Assembly: GCA_021234155.1 (NCBI GenBank)
Contig: JAJEKV010000058.1
Span: 1,605,060-1,669,059, forward strand
Direction of reading: 5' to 3'
Origin: Isoetes taiwanensis
Taxonomy: Eukaryota > Streptophyta > Lycopodiopsida > Isoetales > Isoetaceae
Length of the DNA: 64,000 nt
In this document: one piece after another, positions 34,020-44,285 of the stretch
How the letters are laid out: every line of letters begins with the position of its first letter
Position numbering within the stretch: the first letter of the stretch is position 1
Position numbers and translations under genes: made by a program
The notes under the pieces: model-generated
What the model was told of the DNA's origin: nothing
Seen by the model: the letters and a program-made list of their open reading frames with translations, nothing else
The model's database searches: none

Positions 34020-34902
34020 TCAGGGGCAGTGTAAGCAACTTGACGGCAAATTGGTGGCCATTTACTTTTATCGCACACATTGAATCCTTTCCTGAATTTG
34101 AGATAAAAGTACACTTCTCCTTATTCAGGAGAACACCAGAAGCTTTACCAAGTTCTTCATAGGCAAAAATATAATTGACAAGGCTATGTCCCGTTTATTT
34201 AGAAATATAAATGTATCATCATCATCTTGCATTGGTGAAAAATTTCCAAGGTTGTCTGGGAGTTGCAAGTTGTTTATCAATCCCTTCTCTTGCATTTTTA
34301 GTGTGGTGCAAACCATTTCTGCTACAATCAAAAAAAGATGGGGCTAGTGGACAACTTTATCTTACCCCCCTCTTACATTCAAAAAAGGGGAAGGAGCTAA
34401 CAGAGCATCTTGTTGTGTTGAAGCATGCAATCTTATTAATCACTTTTCCCGAGAACCCCATCTATGCCATAGTTATACAGGAAATTCCAATCAATCGTGT
34501 CATATGCTCTTCTAAAGTCTAATTTTAGAAGCACGTAATTTTGTCTTGACACTTTACTCCAGTGCAATCCTTCATAGACCTAATGAAGTTGTCCATGATG
34601 CTTCGCACTGGAAGAAAACGGATCGAACAGGATTTATCTTAATCTGGAGAATCTTGTTCATCCTATTAGCTAGGATTTTGGCTAAAATTTTGGAGGAGGT
34701 ATTTGTCACAGATATGGATCCCCAATCCGAGAAATTGGTTGGCTTGTCTGCCTTGGAAACCAAAGTTATGAGCCCAACATTGATTGTAGGGTGCAACTTG
34801 TTTGCTTCCCAAGCATCCTGTATGACAATGACTATATCCTTCCCAAGAGTCACATAAGCACTTGCATAGGTCAATTCGTCTTCGTGGACAATAAAAATAC
34901 AT
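34020..34902 (-). pseudogene. L1-like LINE reverse transcriptase relic (copy B)
   Basis: Duplicate of 27180-28081 with the same NVGLITLVSKADKPTNFSDW and ILAKILANRMNKIL. The catalytic segment reads QDDDDTFIFLN here, against QDADDT in copy A. It is also broken by stops. Differences from copy A measure time since the tandem duplication. Confidence 0.88.
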
Positions 34903-35498
34903 TCTATATACTATATATTCTATTCACTTCAATACAGTGCATGTTCCTAGTTACTCATTAGTCCAATCATTGACCTTTATCTTTGTAAGTGGCCAAGATC
35001 AAAGGTCCATAATTTCGATTGTCATTTCTACTCTAGATTACAATTTAACACCATATGACCTCTGGGCATAGGTCATTTTGATGCCCATTCTCTGGACAAG
35101 CAGTCGATTTTATTGCCAACGATTTCCGTCACATGTAAAGTGTTGGGAAAAGATTCTTGGGCGTCTTGGGCAACAATTCTTTTGCTCACTATTATTTTTC
35201 AAAAGGGTCTTGGTTTGCAAGTAGGATATAGGCATTAATTCTCATTGTAGGAGTCTCTCAAATCTACTACAAGTCATTTTTAGAGTTCTTTTCAACAATT
35301 TCATTTTTCATCAAAGAAACAAAGTTTTAAGGTTAGTTTTCTTTTCTTTTCAAGGCATGATTCATTTGACAATGCTTGGTTTTGGATCTTTTATGAAAAA
35401 ACTCTGTTTTGTTAATGAAATTTCTTCTACTTGCAGAACGTTGAGTGAATCCCTACATCTATTAGCTTAGCTATAGAACTGCAACAATATTCAACCTT

Positions 35499-37192
35499 CA
35501 CTTATGAAGGAATTGAGACTAGCCATAAAAGACCATGCAATACTGAACCATGTGGAATTGAAAGTGCTAAAGGTTGACAGGACAAGGTAATTTCATCATT
35601 CACTGCTCCATTTATGTGAAATTATTTTTTGCTTAATGCAATTGATCAGAATGTTCTGTATAATTCATGCAAAATCTAAATGCTTAATGCCAATGCTGAG
35701 AAATGTTTTGCTACAACTGAATTTGCTAGTTTATGATTCCTTGCAATTGTAGGTACATCGTGACTTGTGGTGCTAAGAATTGCAATTGGCCTCTCCATGC
35801 ATCTGTCATAGATGATGGTAGAGTGGCTCGCTAATCACACTATTGAAAGATTTCGAGAACAACCTAGTTTGTGGCCCAAAGATCTCATTAGTTATATTAG
35901 AAGAGAACAAGGTATAACAATTTCTTATGGTCTTGCATGGAAGGCAAAAGAAACTGCACATTCCCAAATTTATGGTGATCATAAAGAGTCCTATAAGAAA
36001 TTGGAAGGATATTGTGAAGAAACCTTGAAGGAAATTTTAGAAAGCATAGCGTTTGTTCAAAAGTCTTGTGAGGATCGTTTCCTTCGGATTTTTGTTGCTC
36101 ATAATGCTAGTTTTTGAAGGGCTTTGTTTCTTGCAGACTAGTAGTAGATTTGGTGGCACACATTTGAAGGGACAATATCTTGGTATATTTCTGAAAGCCA
36201 CAGCAATAGATCAAAACGATGGATTGTTTTCGATTGCTTTTGCCGTAGCGAATGCTCAAAATGATGATAATTGGGTATAGTTCCTTCAAAACTTAAAGAA
36301 TTATATATTTTTTTTTTTTGATGAACGTGGACCTTTATTACTCAAAAGAATACAAAGAGTACATGGGGGACTCAAAACCCAGTGGAGAAGATATAAAACT
36401 TAAAGAATTATATGCATCATATGCAAGAGGTTACCTTCATTTCATACAGACAGAAAGGCCTGATGGAAGACGTTGAGCTTATTTTTTGGCCACACGTCCT
36501 CCATGCTTATTGCATGTGTCATCTAGCTGACAATCTTAGGAGGATCTTCAAGAGTACATCACTTGTTCATTTGCTATGGAATGAAGGACGTGCCAATACT
36601 ATAGAGGGATATGATGAGATGATCAGTGAAATGCGTGCCGCTAATGCCCAGGCCACCATTTAGATTCTTGTTGCAACTGATCCTGTTCATGGGGCAAACT
36701 CAAAATTCAAGGGACAGAGGTATGGTCATTTAACTTCTAACATTGCAGAATCTCAGAATTCTTGGTTTCATGAAACTAAGGAGTTGCCTATGCTAGCTAT
36801 GTTGGAGTTAATCTGACATGGTTCCTTGACCGTCGGCGTGAAGCAGATTCATTCAAAATAGAGGCAGGTTAGTATGCATATTTGGCATTAACCCCTGTGC
36901 TGAGCAAGATGTGAAGAAAGCATGTGACTGTGGATGCTTATTCCGTATTATTGTAGCATCAAAAATTGAGTATGAGAGTTCGTCATCAAAATCTAGGATT
37001 GTTGGTTTGAGGATAAGAATGTGCTCCTACAGTAGATGGCAACGGGAGGGTATTCCTTTTGCACATGCAGCATGTGCAATACTATACAAGAACGAGCGTG
37101 TCCAGAGCTATGCACATCACACTTTTCTACTCACTTCCTACTCTGCAACCTATGGGGAGATCATGCACCCTGTTATTGTCCCTATTTTGTGA
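35499..37192 (+). pseudogene. MULE transposase relic, copy B
   Basis: Duplicate of 28735-30941 without the LINE insertion. The uninterrupted text shows SCEDRFLRIFVAHNASF, a stop, then FGGTHLKGQYLGIFLKATAI and AFAVANAQNDDNWV, the usual start of the DDE domain. About 80 bp encoding part of the N-terminal zinc region is deleted at 35819. A LINE tail interrupts it at 36307. The SWIM finger again lacks two Cys (S and F instead). Confidence 0.88.
36307..36394 (-). mobile_element. 88 bp LINE 3' tail insertion with 19 bp target duplication
   Basis: A T-run followed by GATGAACGTGGACCTTTATT. On the minus strand it reads as a LINE 3' end: AATAAAGGTCCACGTTCATC plus poly(A). It is flanked by AAAACTTAAAGAATTATAT at 36288-36306 and 36395-36413. 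Copy A has this 19-mer once at 30057, giving the empty site. Confidence 0.92.
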
Positions 37193-37445
37193 GTCTCGGA
37201 GCATTCACATTTGTAAAAATCTCACATTATGTTGCTCAAGAGCATTTCAATAATTTGGTTAAATCTTAAGGGCATTTTGTGAATTTTCAAGAAACATAAG
37301 GGCAAGAGAGGAATTAACGTAAATCTTAAAAGGGATTTGAATACTTCTCAAAAATACAAAATACATTGTAGTTGACCAAAGGCATTTGTGAAATGATAAA
37401 AACTCAGGTGCACTGATGAAATGCAACAAAAATAGTCGTAGTACT
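37190..37445. repeat. MULE-type terminal repeat, right-end orientation
   Basis: Its reverse complement aligns with 26345-26520 (ATTCAAAT.CC.TTTAAGATTT, ACGTTAATT), with clear divergence. It lies just downstream of copy B's transposase, where the element's right end should be, and 160 bp from the 3' end of the PPR gene. Confidence 0.6.
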
Positions 37446-37605
37446 TCCAAAATGACTGCAGTGAGGGATTCAAAAGGCTTGGGTTTACCAGGTAGGTGTA
37501 CATGACAATTAATCTACGCCACATAAAAATGCTTGAAAAACATTGGGAACCAGCCAACTGAATGCTACTTACACAATCAATGTGCAATTTGAAAGAATCA
37601 TCCTA

Positions 37606-40600
37606 TTACCTAGCCATAATATCCTGCTTCCATTTTGTTAGCCTTCCAGACATGGTACGATACACAGATCCACTATGAATGAGTCCTTTCTGCTGCATTA
37701 TTTCTAAAACCTGGGACGCCCCTTCAAAATTTCCTAGCTTGCATAGGCCATCAATAAGGATACCACATATTACAGTATTCTGTTTGCATCCTTTCTGAAC
37801 TGCTTTTTGGAACAGCCAAAGTGCTGGATCCTGCTTACCTATTGCAAGAAGGCCTTGAACAATGATTGCATAGTCATGCATATCTGGTTCATATCCATGT
37901 TCCACTATTTGCTGGAAGAGGGCATATGCTTTAAGGACACTTCCAGTGTTACAGAGTCTACCAAGGATTACATTTATAATTACAGAATCTGGATTGTACC
38001 CTTTATTACTCATTTCAATCAAAAAATTGCACGCTTCTTCCATCTTTTGTAATTTAAGAAGCCCCTGAAGGAAAGAATTATATGTAAACAAGTCTGGAAT
38101 GAAGCCTTCTATTACCATTTGCTTGAACAGAGTGCATGCTTCTTCTATGTGCCCAGTCTCACATAGGCCATCAAGAAGAGTAGTATATGTAACTTCGTTT
38201 GGATTGCATCCTATTACTGTCATCTGTTTTAATAGCTTTGAAGCTTCTAGGTGCCTTCCAGCTTTGCATAATCCATTAAGGAGTATACTGTAGCTGACAA
38301 CATTAGGTTTGCAACCTTTCTGGGGCATTAGTTCAATGATTTTCCATGCATCATCCCATGCCCATGCCTTACAAAGGCCATGAAGCAGTATATTATACGA
38401 ATTTACATCAGGGTCACATCCCCTGCATGGCATTGCCTCCAGGAGAGAACGAGATTGTTCTAAATCTCCCATTTTAATATACCCATCAAGAAGGGTATTA
38501 TAAGAGACGACGGTGGGAGTGCAGCCTCTACTGTGCATCTCATCAAGAAGCATAAGGGCCCTTTCCAAATACTTGGACTTGCAAAAGCCATCGAGGAGGA
38601 TGCTATACGATAACAGATTAGCTGGATAGCCCTTCTCAATGATTAGGTTGAAAATTTTGAGTGCTTCATTTACCTTATTTGTTTGACAAAGTCTCCTCAG
38701 AACATAATTCCACGCACTAAGATCTTGGTCACAAAGACTAGGATCCATTTCTTCAAGAAGCCTGTATGCATCTTCAACATGACCAGAATTACAAAGCATA
38801 TACACCATTTTCCTATATGTAATTGCATCAGGCTTAAATCCTTTTCCAATCATCTCAACAAACAGATCCCGAGCTTTATTGATTTGGTTTACTCTGCTAA
38901 ATGTGTCAATGGCAATATAATATGTGAAAAGGTTTGAAATGCCCAGCTGATCCATCATTTCTTCAAATGGCCTAAACATCTTAGTAAGCTTGACAGCTTT
39001 TCCAAGCTTTGACAGCAATGAATTATATACTTTCACATTTGGGAACGCTCCTTTGACAACCATAATAGAAAAGATATTACATGCACTTTTCACTTCGCCC
39101 AAGTCACAAAACTCACAAATAAGTATCTTGTAGACATCAGAAGTAACAACAGAACTAGTTGCCAAGATTTTATTAAAGAGCTGTAAAGCATTATCTACTT
39201 GTCCAGACTTACATAACTTTCCAAGCATTATACCGTACAGTGCAGGATCTGGAACCAATCCACAATGATGAATCCTATCAAGAATACTAAAAAGTTCGTG
39301 AAAGCTACCATTTGCAATCAAGCCATCAACCACAAGTCCAAAAGTTGCAACTTCGGGAATATATCCAAGCATAATCATTGCCTGAATAAGCTGGTGAGCT
39401 TCATTTAATTTTCCAACCTTGATACCAGCAGAAACCATGGGCGAGGGAACAAATCCCTCATGGAGGAGATTATGGAGCATATTATATGCTTCATCGACAT
39501 TTCCATATATGCTAAGTTGATCAAGGTCAGGAAATGCACCCTGGGGTGCCATGTTCTGGAAAACGTGATCGGCATCATCGGCAACACTATCTTTCCTGAC
39601 ACTATCATACAATGCTTTACCTCGAGCATTTTCGTATTTGCATGTTTCTAGAACAAGATTGCCATCAAGTTTACCGTCTAAGACAGTGGCAACTGTTCTA
39701 CCTTGAATGTTGGTTTTGTCTCCTAAGACAGCTTCCAGAACCCTGTATGCTTTGTTTAGCTTTCCAACTTTGCATAATTCATCAATCACTAAACCAGAAG
39801 TTACTGACTCGGGACTATATCCCTTATCAAGCATATGGGATAATGCATGATAAGCATTATCAACTTTGCCACATTTGCAAAGTGCGTTGACAAGTACATC
39901 ACATGCTCTTCTTTCTGGATATAATCCAAGAGTCTCTACTTTTTTGAAAAGGTCAAATGCTTCACTTACAGAACCAGATTTAGAAAGCCCAGTCAGGATA
40001 TTACTATAAGTGGCGGTATCTGGAAGAATATTTTTGTGAAGCATTGTAACCATTAGTTGGTAAGCCTCAATACACCTTCCTGGTTTGCAAAAGTAATTAA
40101 GCAACGGAATATAAGTGGCTGTGCTTGGGGAAGAGGTTGTATCATTTTTTGACGGAATTTCAAAAAGCATGTATGCCTCTTGCATCCTTCCAGTTTTCCT
40201 AAGCCCAACCAAAAGAGAGATGTGGGTAATTAAATCGGGAGCACTATCTTTCTGATGCATCTCTTCATACAATTTCCATGCATCGTCCACTTTACCAGCC
40301 CTGCTAAGACCATAGATTAGGGTATTATAAGTTGCAACCTTAGGTGTAACTCCTCTTTGTTTCATTTCTTCCCAAACACGGAGTGCTTGACTTACATGGT
40401 TCTTTCTGAATAAGCCGTTTAAAAAACAATTGTATGTAGATATATGTGGACGAGGACCACTTTCAATCATAGATTGTAGCAGTTGATTGGCCTGATCAGT
40501 TCTTCCAATTTTACAGAGACCATCTACAATGGAAGTGTATACAGAACATGTTGCTATTCTACTATCTTCCAATCCCATGATGAGTTTGTACGCCTCATCC

Positions 40601-41367
40601 ACATTCTGCACTTTGCAGAGGCTGTTGACAATGATAGATAAAGTGGCTCCATCAGGCTGGCAACCATCAATCAACATTTTCTGGTGGATTAATATGACTT
40701 GTTCATTGCAATTCTCATTGCTGAGCAATTTAAGGAGAGCATTATAAGTATCGGTAGTGTGCTTATAACTAGGATGTTGTCCAGACCAATGGAAAAATTC
40801 GAGTGCGATATTGATTTCTTTCAAATTTTTGAGAACCTGCACAATAAGTTGAGGACTCAGCCTAATATTCCATCCCACAAGGCAATCTGCCATACTTAAT
40901 CCATCCGCCTTGCATCTTAAGGCGTCCGCTATGCTATGTGCATCAGAGAGTATTCTATTCTGCCTCACAACCTGTGATCTTCTAGCTTTCCTAGTCATCT
41001 GCCGCTGAATTGGATATGTCTGCCCAACATCATCATCATCACAACTTTGCCTGTTTGACAATGGTTCATTCACTTTGGAGATCCATTCTATTTCATCCTC
41101 GGTCTTCCCAATTTCCCCATTATCCAAGCTTGCACTTTGCTTCATTGCCTCTAAGATAGCTTGCCTGTCTAAGGTAGCAGGCAAAACAACAGCTGGACTA
41201 TTGGAAACATCATCCACACTGTCAGCCTCTTCCGAATGTGAACTTTGTGAAGAAAATTGGTTGTTTGAATGTTTAGTTAGGGGAAGACATAACAAGAGAG
41301 GATGGTACCTGTGTGGCCTAATAAGGAACCAAGCCAAACCTCCGGCGGCCAGCTGTGTAGGCGCCAT
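37606..41367 (-). CDS. P-class pentatricopeptide-repeat protein, 1253 aa
   Basis: One uninterrupted, intronless frame. The first ATG after the in-frame stop near 41480 is at 41367 (MAPTQLAAGG); an upstream TTG at 41409 is not needed. Residues 1-50 are basic and hydroxylated, fitting an organelle targeting peptide. From about residue 200 to 1235 I count roughly 27 degenerate 35-residue PPR motifs of the P type (e.g. VATYNTLIYGLSRAGKVDDA, VVSYNTLLDGYIKMGDLEQS), interrupted by about 80 residues without a clear motif near 545-625. No E or DYW domain follows. P-class proteins bind single-stranded RNA, one motif per base, in mitochondria or chloroplasts, for stabilisation, splicing or cleavage. The target is unknown. 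It is the only clearly intact gene here. MULE debris lies downstream and a hairpin element upstream. Confidence 0.96.
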   Translation of the reverse strand: MAPTQLAAGGLAWFLIRPHRYHPLLLCLPLTKHSNNQFSSQSSHSEEADSVDDVSNSPAVVLPATLDRQAILEAMKQSASLDNGEIGKTEDEIEWISKVNEPLSNRQSCDDDDVGQTYPIQRQMTRKARRSQVVRQNRILSDAHSIADALRCKADGLSMADCLVGWNIRLSPQLIVQVLKNLKEINIALEFFHWSGQHPSYKHTTDTYNALLKLLSNENCNEQVILIHQKMLIDGCQPDGATLSIIVNSLCKVQNVDEAYKLIMGLEDSRIATCSVYTSIVDGLCKIGRTDQANQLLQSMIESGPRPHISTYNCFLNGLFRKNHVSQALRVWEEMKQRGVTPKVATYNTLIYGLSRAGKVDDAWKLYEEMHQKDSAPDLITHISLLVGLRKTGRMQEAYMLFEIPSKNDTTSSPSTATYIPLLNYFCKPGRCIEAYQLMVTMLHKNILPDTATYSNILTGLSKSGSVSEAFDLFKKVETLGLYPERRACDVLVNALCKCGKVDNAYHALSHMLDKGYSPESVTSGLVIDELCKVGKLNKAYRVLEAVLGDKTNIQGRTVATVLDGKLDGNLVLETCKYENARGKALYDSVRKDSVADDADHVFQNMAPQGAFPDLDQLSIYGNVDEAYNMLHNLLHEGFVPSPMVSAGIKVGKLNEAHQLIQAMIMLGYIPEVATFGLVVDGLIANGSFHELFSILDRIHHCGLVPDPALYGIMLGKLCKSGQVDNALQLFNKILATSSVVTSDVYKILICEFCDLGEVKSACNIFSIMVVKGAFPNVKVYNSLLSKLGKAVKLTKMFRPFEEMMDQLGISNLFTYYIAIDTFSRVNQINKARDLFVEMIGKGFKPDAITYRKMVYMLCNSGHVEDAYRLLEEMDPSLCDQDLSAWNYVLRRLCQTNKVNEALKIFNLIIEKGYPANLLSYSILLDGFCKSKYLERALMLLDEMHSRGCTPTVVSYNTLLDGYIKMGDLEQSRSLLEAMPCRGCDPDVNSYNILLHGLCKAWAWDDAWKIIELMPQKGCKPNVVSYSILLNGLCKAGRHLEASKLLKQMTVIGCNPNEVTYTTLLDGLCETGHIEEACTLFKQMVIEGFIPDLFTYNSFLQGLLKLQKMEEACNFLIEMSNKGYNPDSVIINVILGRLCNTGSVLKAYALFQQIVEHGYEPDMHDYAIIVQGLLAIGKQDPALWLFQKAVQKGCKQNTVICGILIDGLCKLGNFEGASQVLEIMQQKGLIHSGSVYRTMSGRLTKWKQDIMAR

Positions 41368-41569
41368 AGCCAAACAACCCACTTTACTTCGAGGGATGTC
41401 CTCCGGCAAAGATCTAGGCGAAACGCAGGGGTAACAACGTCCATTGTGAATCGAACTCTTCCGGTCCCTCGCAAATGTTCAAACACGAGGTAATTGATAC
41501 TACATGCCGCATGGTCCCATATGTACTACCCAGATCTATATCTCAAGTAGCATGCATGCCACTAGCTCC

Positions 41570-42096
41570 GATGGTTCTAAGTACGCCCGATTTGGGTTGG
41601 CCTCCCACGGAAACCCTTCCGGGTTTTAGTGGAAACCCTTCCGGTTTTCAATAAAACCCGGAAGGGTTTCCATAGAAACCCGGAAGGGTTTCCATAGAAA
41701 CCCTTCCGGTTTTCCAGAAATTGAAAACCCGGAAGGGTTTCCACTAAACCCGGAAGGGTTTCCATGGAAAGCCGGAAGGGTTTCCATATTGGAAAGCCGG
41801 AAGGGTTTCCGTGGAAAGCCGGAAGGGTTTCCACAAAATTATTTTTTTTTTTAAATATTTACACACGTGAGCCTTTATGGCTCACGCCTTTCCACACGGA
41901 CGCCCGACATTAAGGCGCACGTCCATCGAGCGCACGTCACTCAAAATTTGATCAAAATTCAAATTTTGAGTGGAAACCCTTCCCGATTTCCTTGCATGAT
42001 GGAAATTGGGAAGGGTTTCCACAGGAGGAGGAAAACAGGTTAGGTTTCCACATGAGGAGGAAAATAGGTTAGGTTTCCACATGCAGTTAGAAACTC
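41570..42096. mobile_element. GGAAACCC hairpin element, long copy 2
   Basis: Aligns with 20411-20905 from GATGGTT.TAAGTACGC to GTTAGAAACTC. It has three forward and about seven complementary GGAAACCCTTCCGG motifs, more than copy 1, so motif number varies. The CGTGAGCC hairpin and the 20 bp hairpin are kept. It lies about 200 bp upstream of the PPR start codon. Confidence 0.75.
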
Positions 42097-42859
42097 GATA
42101 GTGCATACGTGTGAAGTTGCACTCTATTATGTTGCATCATGGCACTATGCTCTACATAATCTCTATTGCATAACCTTTGTCTTTGTTAAATATTCTTCCG
42201 TCGTACATGCAAGAGACCAAAAGAAAAAAAGAAACAAACTTAAGTAAATGATAAATGTAACATGAAAGAACAAACTTAAGTATTTGATAAATGTAAGCAA
42301 ACTCAAGTACTTGATAAATGTGACAAGTGTTTTGATACATATGAGTCATAAACCCTTGGCCTTGTTATGAGAAAGCCACAGTGCATACAATAATGCAATA
42401 GCAGAGGAGAGGACTTGTCGCTCTCCTCGGATCTGCGAGGAAGGGTTAAACCAATTCCATCCAACCTATAAAAGAAAATCATATGAAGTGGTTAGTATGG
42501 ATACTTTCCAAGTCATGTGCAAAAAGAAGAAAAATTCAAGTGTCTAGGCCACTTGCCTATATATGTCCTACCCTAGATGATTGGAGCCAAGTTTCATGGC
42601 ATTCCAGAAGATTATATGAGGCAATGCATAGAAGTATGCGGGTGCGCCCCCGTCCGGCCCGAAGCCTACGAGGAGACAAGAGTTATTCAATTATGAGGAG
42701 ATAGTGCCATACCACTCCTTGGAAAGTCGAGTGGAGCAGTTACAAATAGATCACAAGGCTAGCAAGGAGTTTAAAGAGTAATTTGCTATCATGTAGGCTA
42801 AGAATAATTTCTATTGCAATGCATGTACAAATTTGCTTGCGTTTCTAACCATTGAGTCT
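42097..42859. other. No gene; short direct repeats
   Basis: Three units of AACTTAAGTA.TTGATAAATGT type at 42236-42325. Otherwise unassigned. Confidence 0.45.
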
Positions 42860-43100
42860 AATATCAGTGAGGATCTTGCAAATGCATAAATCAAGTGTTT
42901 GGGTTATATTGTAGAATCCAAAGTTGTGTCTATGCCATCATGGTTCATGTTCCCTTTAGTACAAGTCAGTATCTGAATGTTCTGGTTAACGCCTAATATC
43001 AGTGAGGATCTTGCAAATGCATAAATCAAGTGTTTGGGTTATATTGTAGAATCCAAAGTTGTGTCTATGCCATCATGGTTCATGTTCCCTTTAGTACAAG
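42860..43100. repeat. 131 bp tandem duplication
   Basis: CTAATATCAGTGAGGATCTT begins both 42860 and 42991. About 108 bases through CCCTTTAGTACAAGTCA are identical. The very high identity suggests a recent duplication. Confidence 0.9.
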
Positions 43101-43439
43101 TCAAGATTCTGCTCGTTAACAAATTCCTAGCTAATGCTTTTATCATTAACACCACTTTGCCCTATTGGAAGCCAATGCTGCACATCATTAACACCATTTT
43201 GCCAGTGGAAGCCACAGTTCGAATCTTGTTTGCATTCCTTTTATTCAAATATTAAGCTTTTATTCAATTATTAAAAAATGTGGCCAATCTTGAGTGCTTA
43301 AATTTATCTTGCCTTCTATTTAGACAACACATCAAATAAAATATAGAATTTTAACAAATAGTACCAGCAAGGTAACATCTTCTTACATGACATGTAGCAG
43401 CATTATTCAAATTGGCTGCAAGAATTTTATTCAACATAT

Positions 43440-43515
43440 TCATATTGAGGATTTGAACCCTCAAACATCCTTTAGACTTTTGTATATCACTTCAGATCTA
43501 AACGAACCTTAGCTT
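43440..43515 (-). repeat. tRNA-like SINE head (tentative)
   Basis: The minus strand has TTAGATCTGAAGTGA (A-box-like), then GAGGGTTCAAATCCTC (B box with its stem) about 35 bases later. This is the spacing of a tRNA-type polymerase III promoter. No cloverleaf can be completed, so a degenerate SINE is more likely than a tRNA gene. Confidence 0.4.
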
Positions 43516-43544
43516 GTGTGGTCATTCGTCAAGCAAAAAATTTG

Positions 43545-44285
43545 TATGCAGTGAAAGCAACATCATAGCTCTAAATAACGCATCATAGTTTCAGTCAAAT
43601 GTGAGAAATTTGGTAGTTTACCTGTAGTGACACCTCCAGGGATCCAACAATTAGTTACAAAATAATTTCCTCTTGTTGCAGATCTGCAACTACGCTTGGA
43701 CGTCCATAATAACCTCTTGTTGAATGCTCAACGTATTTGACACTGTGGACAAATTCATCCTTCAAATTTTCTGTATGAGATAACTCATTGCGGAGGAACT
43801 CAAGAAATTCGTAGCAAAAACTCCTTAGAGTATGTAAAGACTAACTTTCGTGGAGATTTTCAGATAAGGAGGCCATAAATGTTGGGCAATGCAATTGCTA
43901 AGGCCCCAACGAACATGAAAAAGTCCTAAATGCCAGAAGCTGTCAAGCAAAAAAATTGTATGCAGTGAAAGCAACATCAGAGCTTTAAATAACGCATCAT
44001 AGTTTCAGTCAAATGTGCAAAATGTGATAGTTTACCTGCAGTCACACCTCCAGGGATCCAACACAAAATACTTTCCTCTTGTTGCAGAACTGCAACTACA
44101 CTTGGACGTCCATAATAAGCTTTTGTTTACCTCTGAGACATTGTAGACAAATTCATCCTTCGGATTTTCTGCATGAGATAACTCATTGCAGAGGAACTCA
44201 AGAAACTGGCAGCAAAAACTCCTTGGAGTATGTAAAGATTAACTTTCCTGGAGATTTTCAGATAAAAGATACCAGATAAGTGTGG
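43545..44285 (-). pseudogene. Tandemly duplicated exon-like segment
   Basis: Two units, 43545-43880 and 43945-44285, about 80-85% alike by eye. On the minus strand the first gives EFLEFLRNELSHTENLKDEF, then VEHSTRGYYGRPSVVADLQQ. The second gives FLEFLCNELSHAENPKDEFV, then degenerates. Both are followed by a GTAAACT donor-like site. Coding similarity through ELSH.EN.KDEFV suggests a duplicated exon of a real gene. I do not recognise the protein, and the second unit is broken by a frameshift after the shared part. Confidence 0.4.

Larger units (their letters stand above)
30969..37187. repeat. Tandem duplicated unit, copy B
   Basis: Follows copy A directly; similarity ends at about 37187 (GTCCCTATT). 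It contains two insertions missing from A: 31725-33495 and 36307-36394. About 80 bp of MULE exon 2 has been lost at 35819, relative to A 29059-29138. Confidence 0.9.

Noticed and set aside
41368-41409. Upstream TTG start extending the PPR protein to 1267 residues
   Set aside because: TTG is not a usual nuclear start in plants. The ATG at 41367 is the first ATG after the in-frame stop and begins a plausible targeting peptide.
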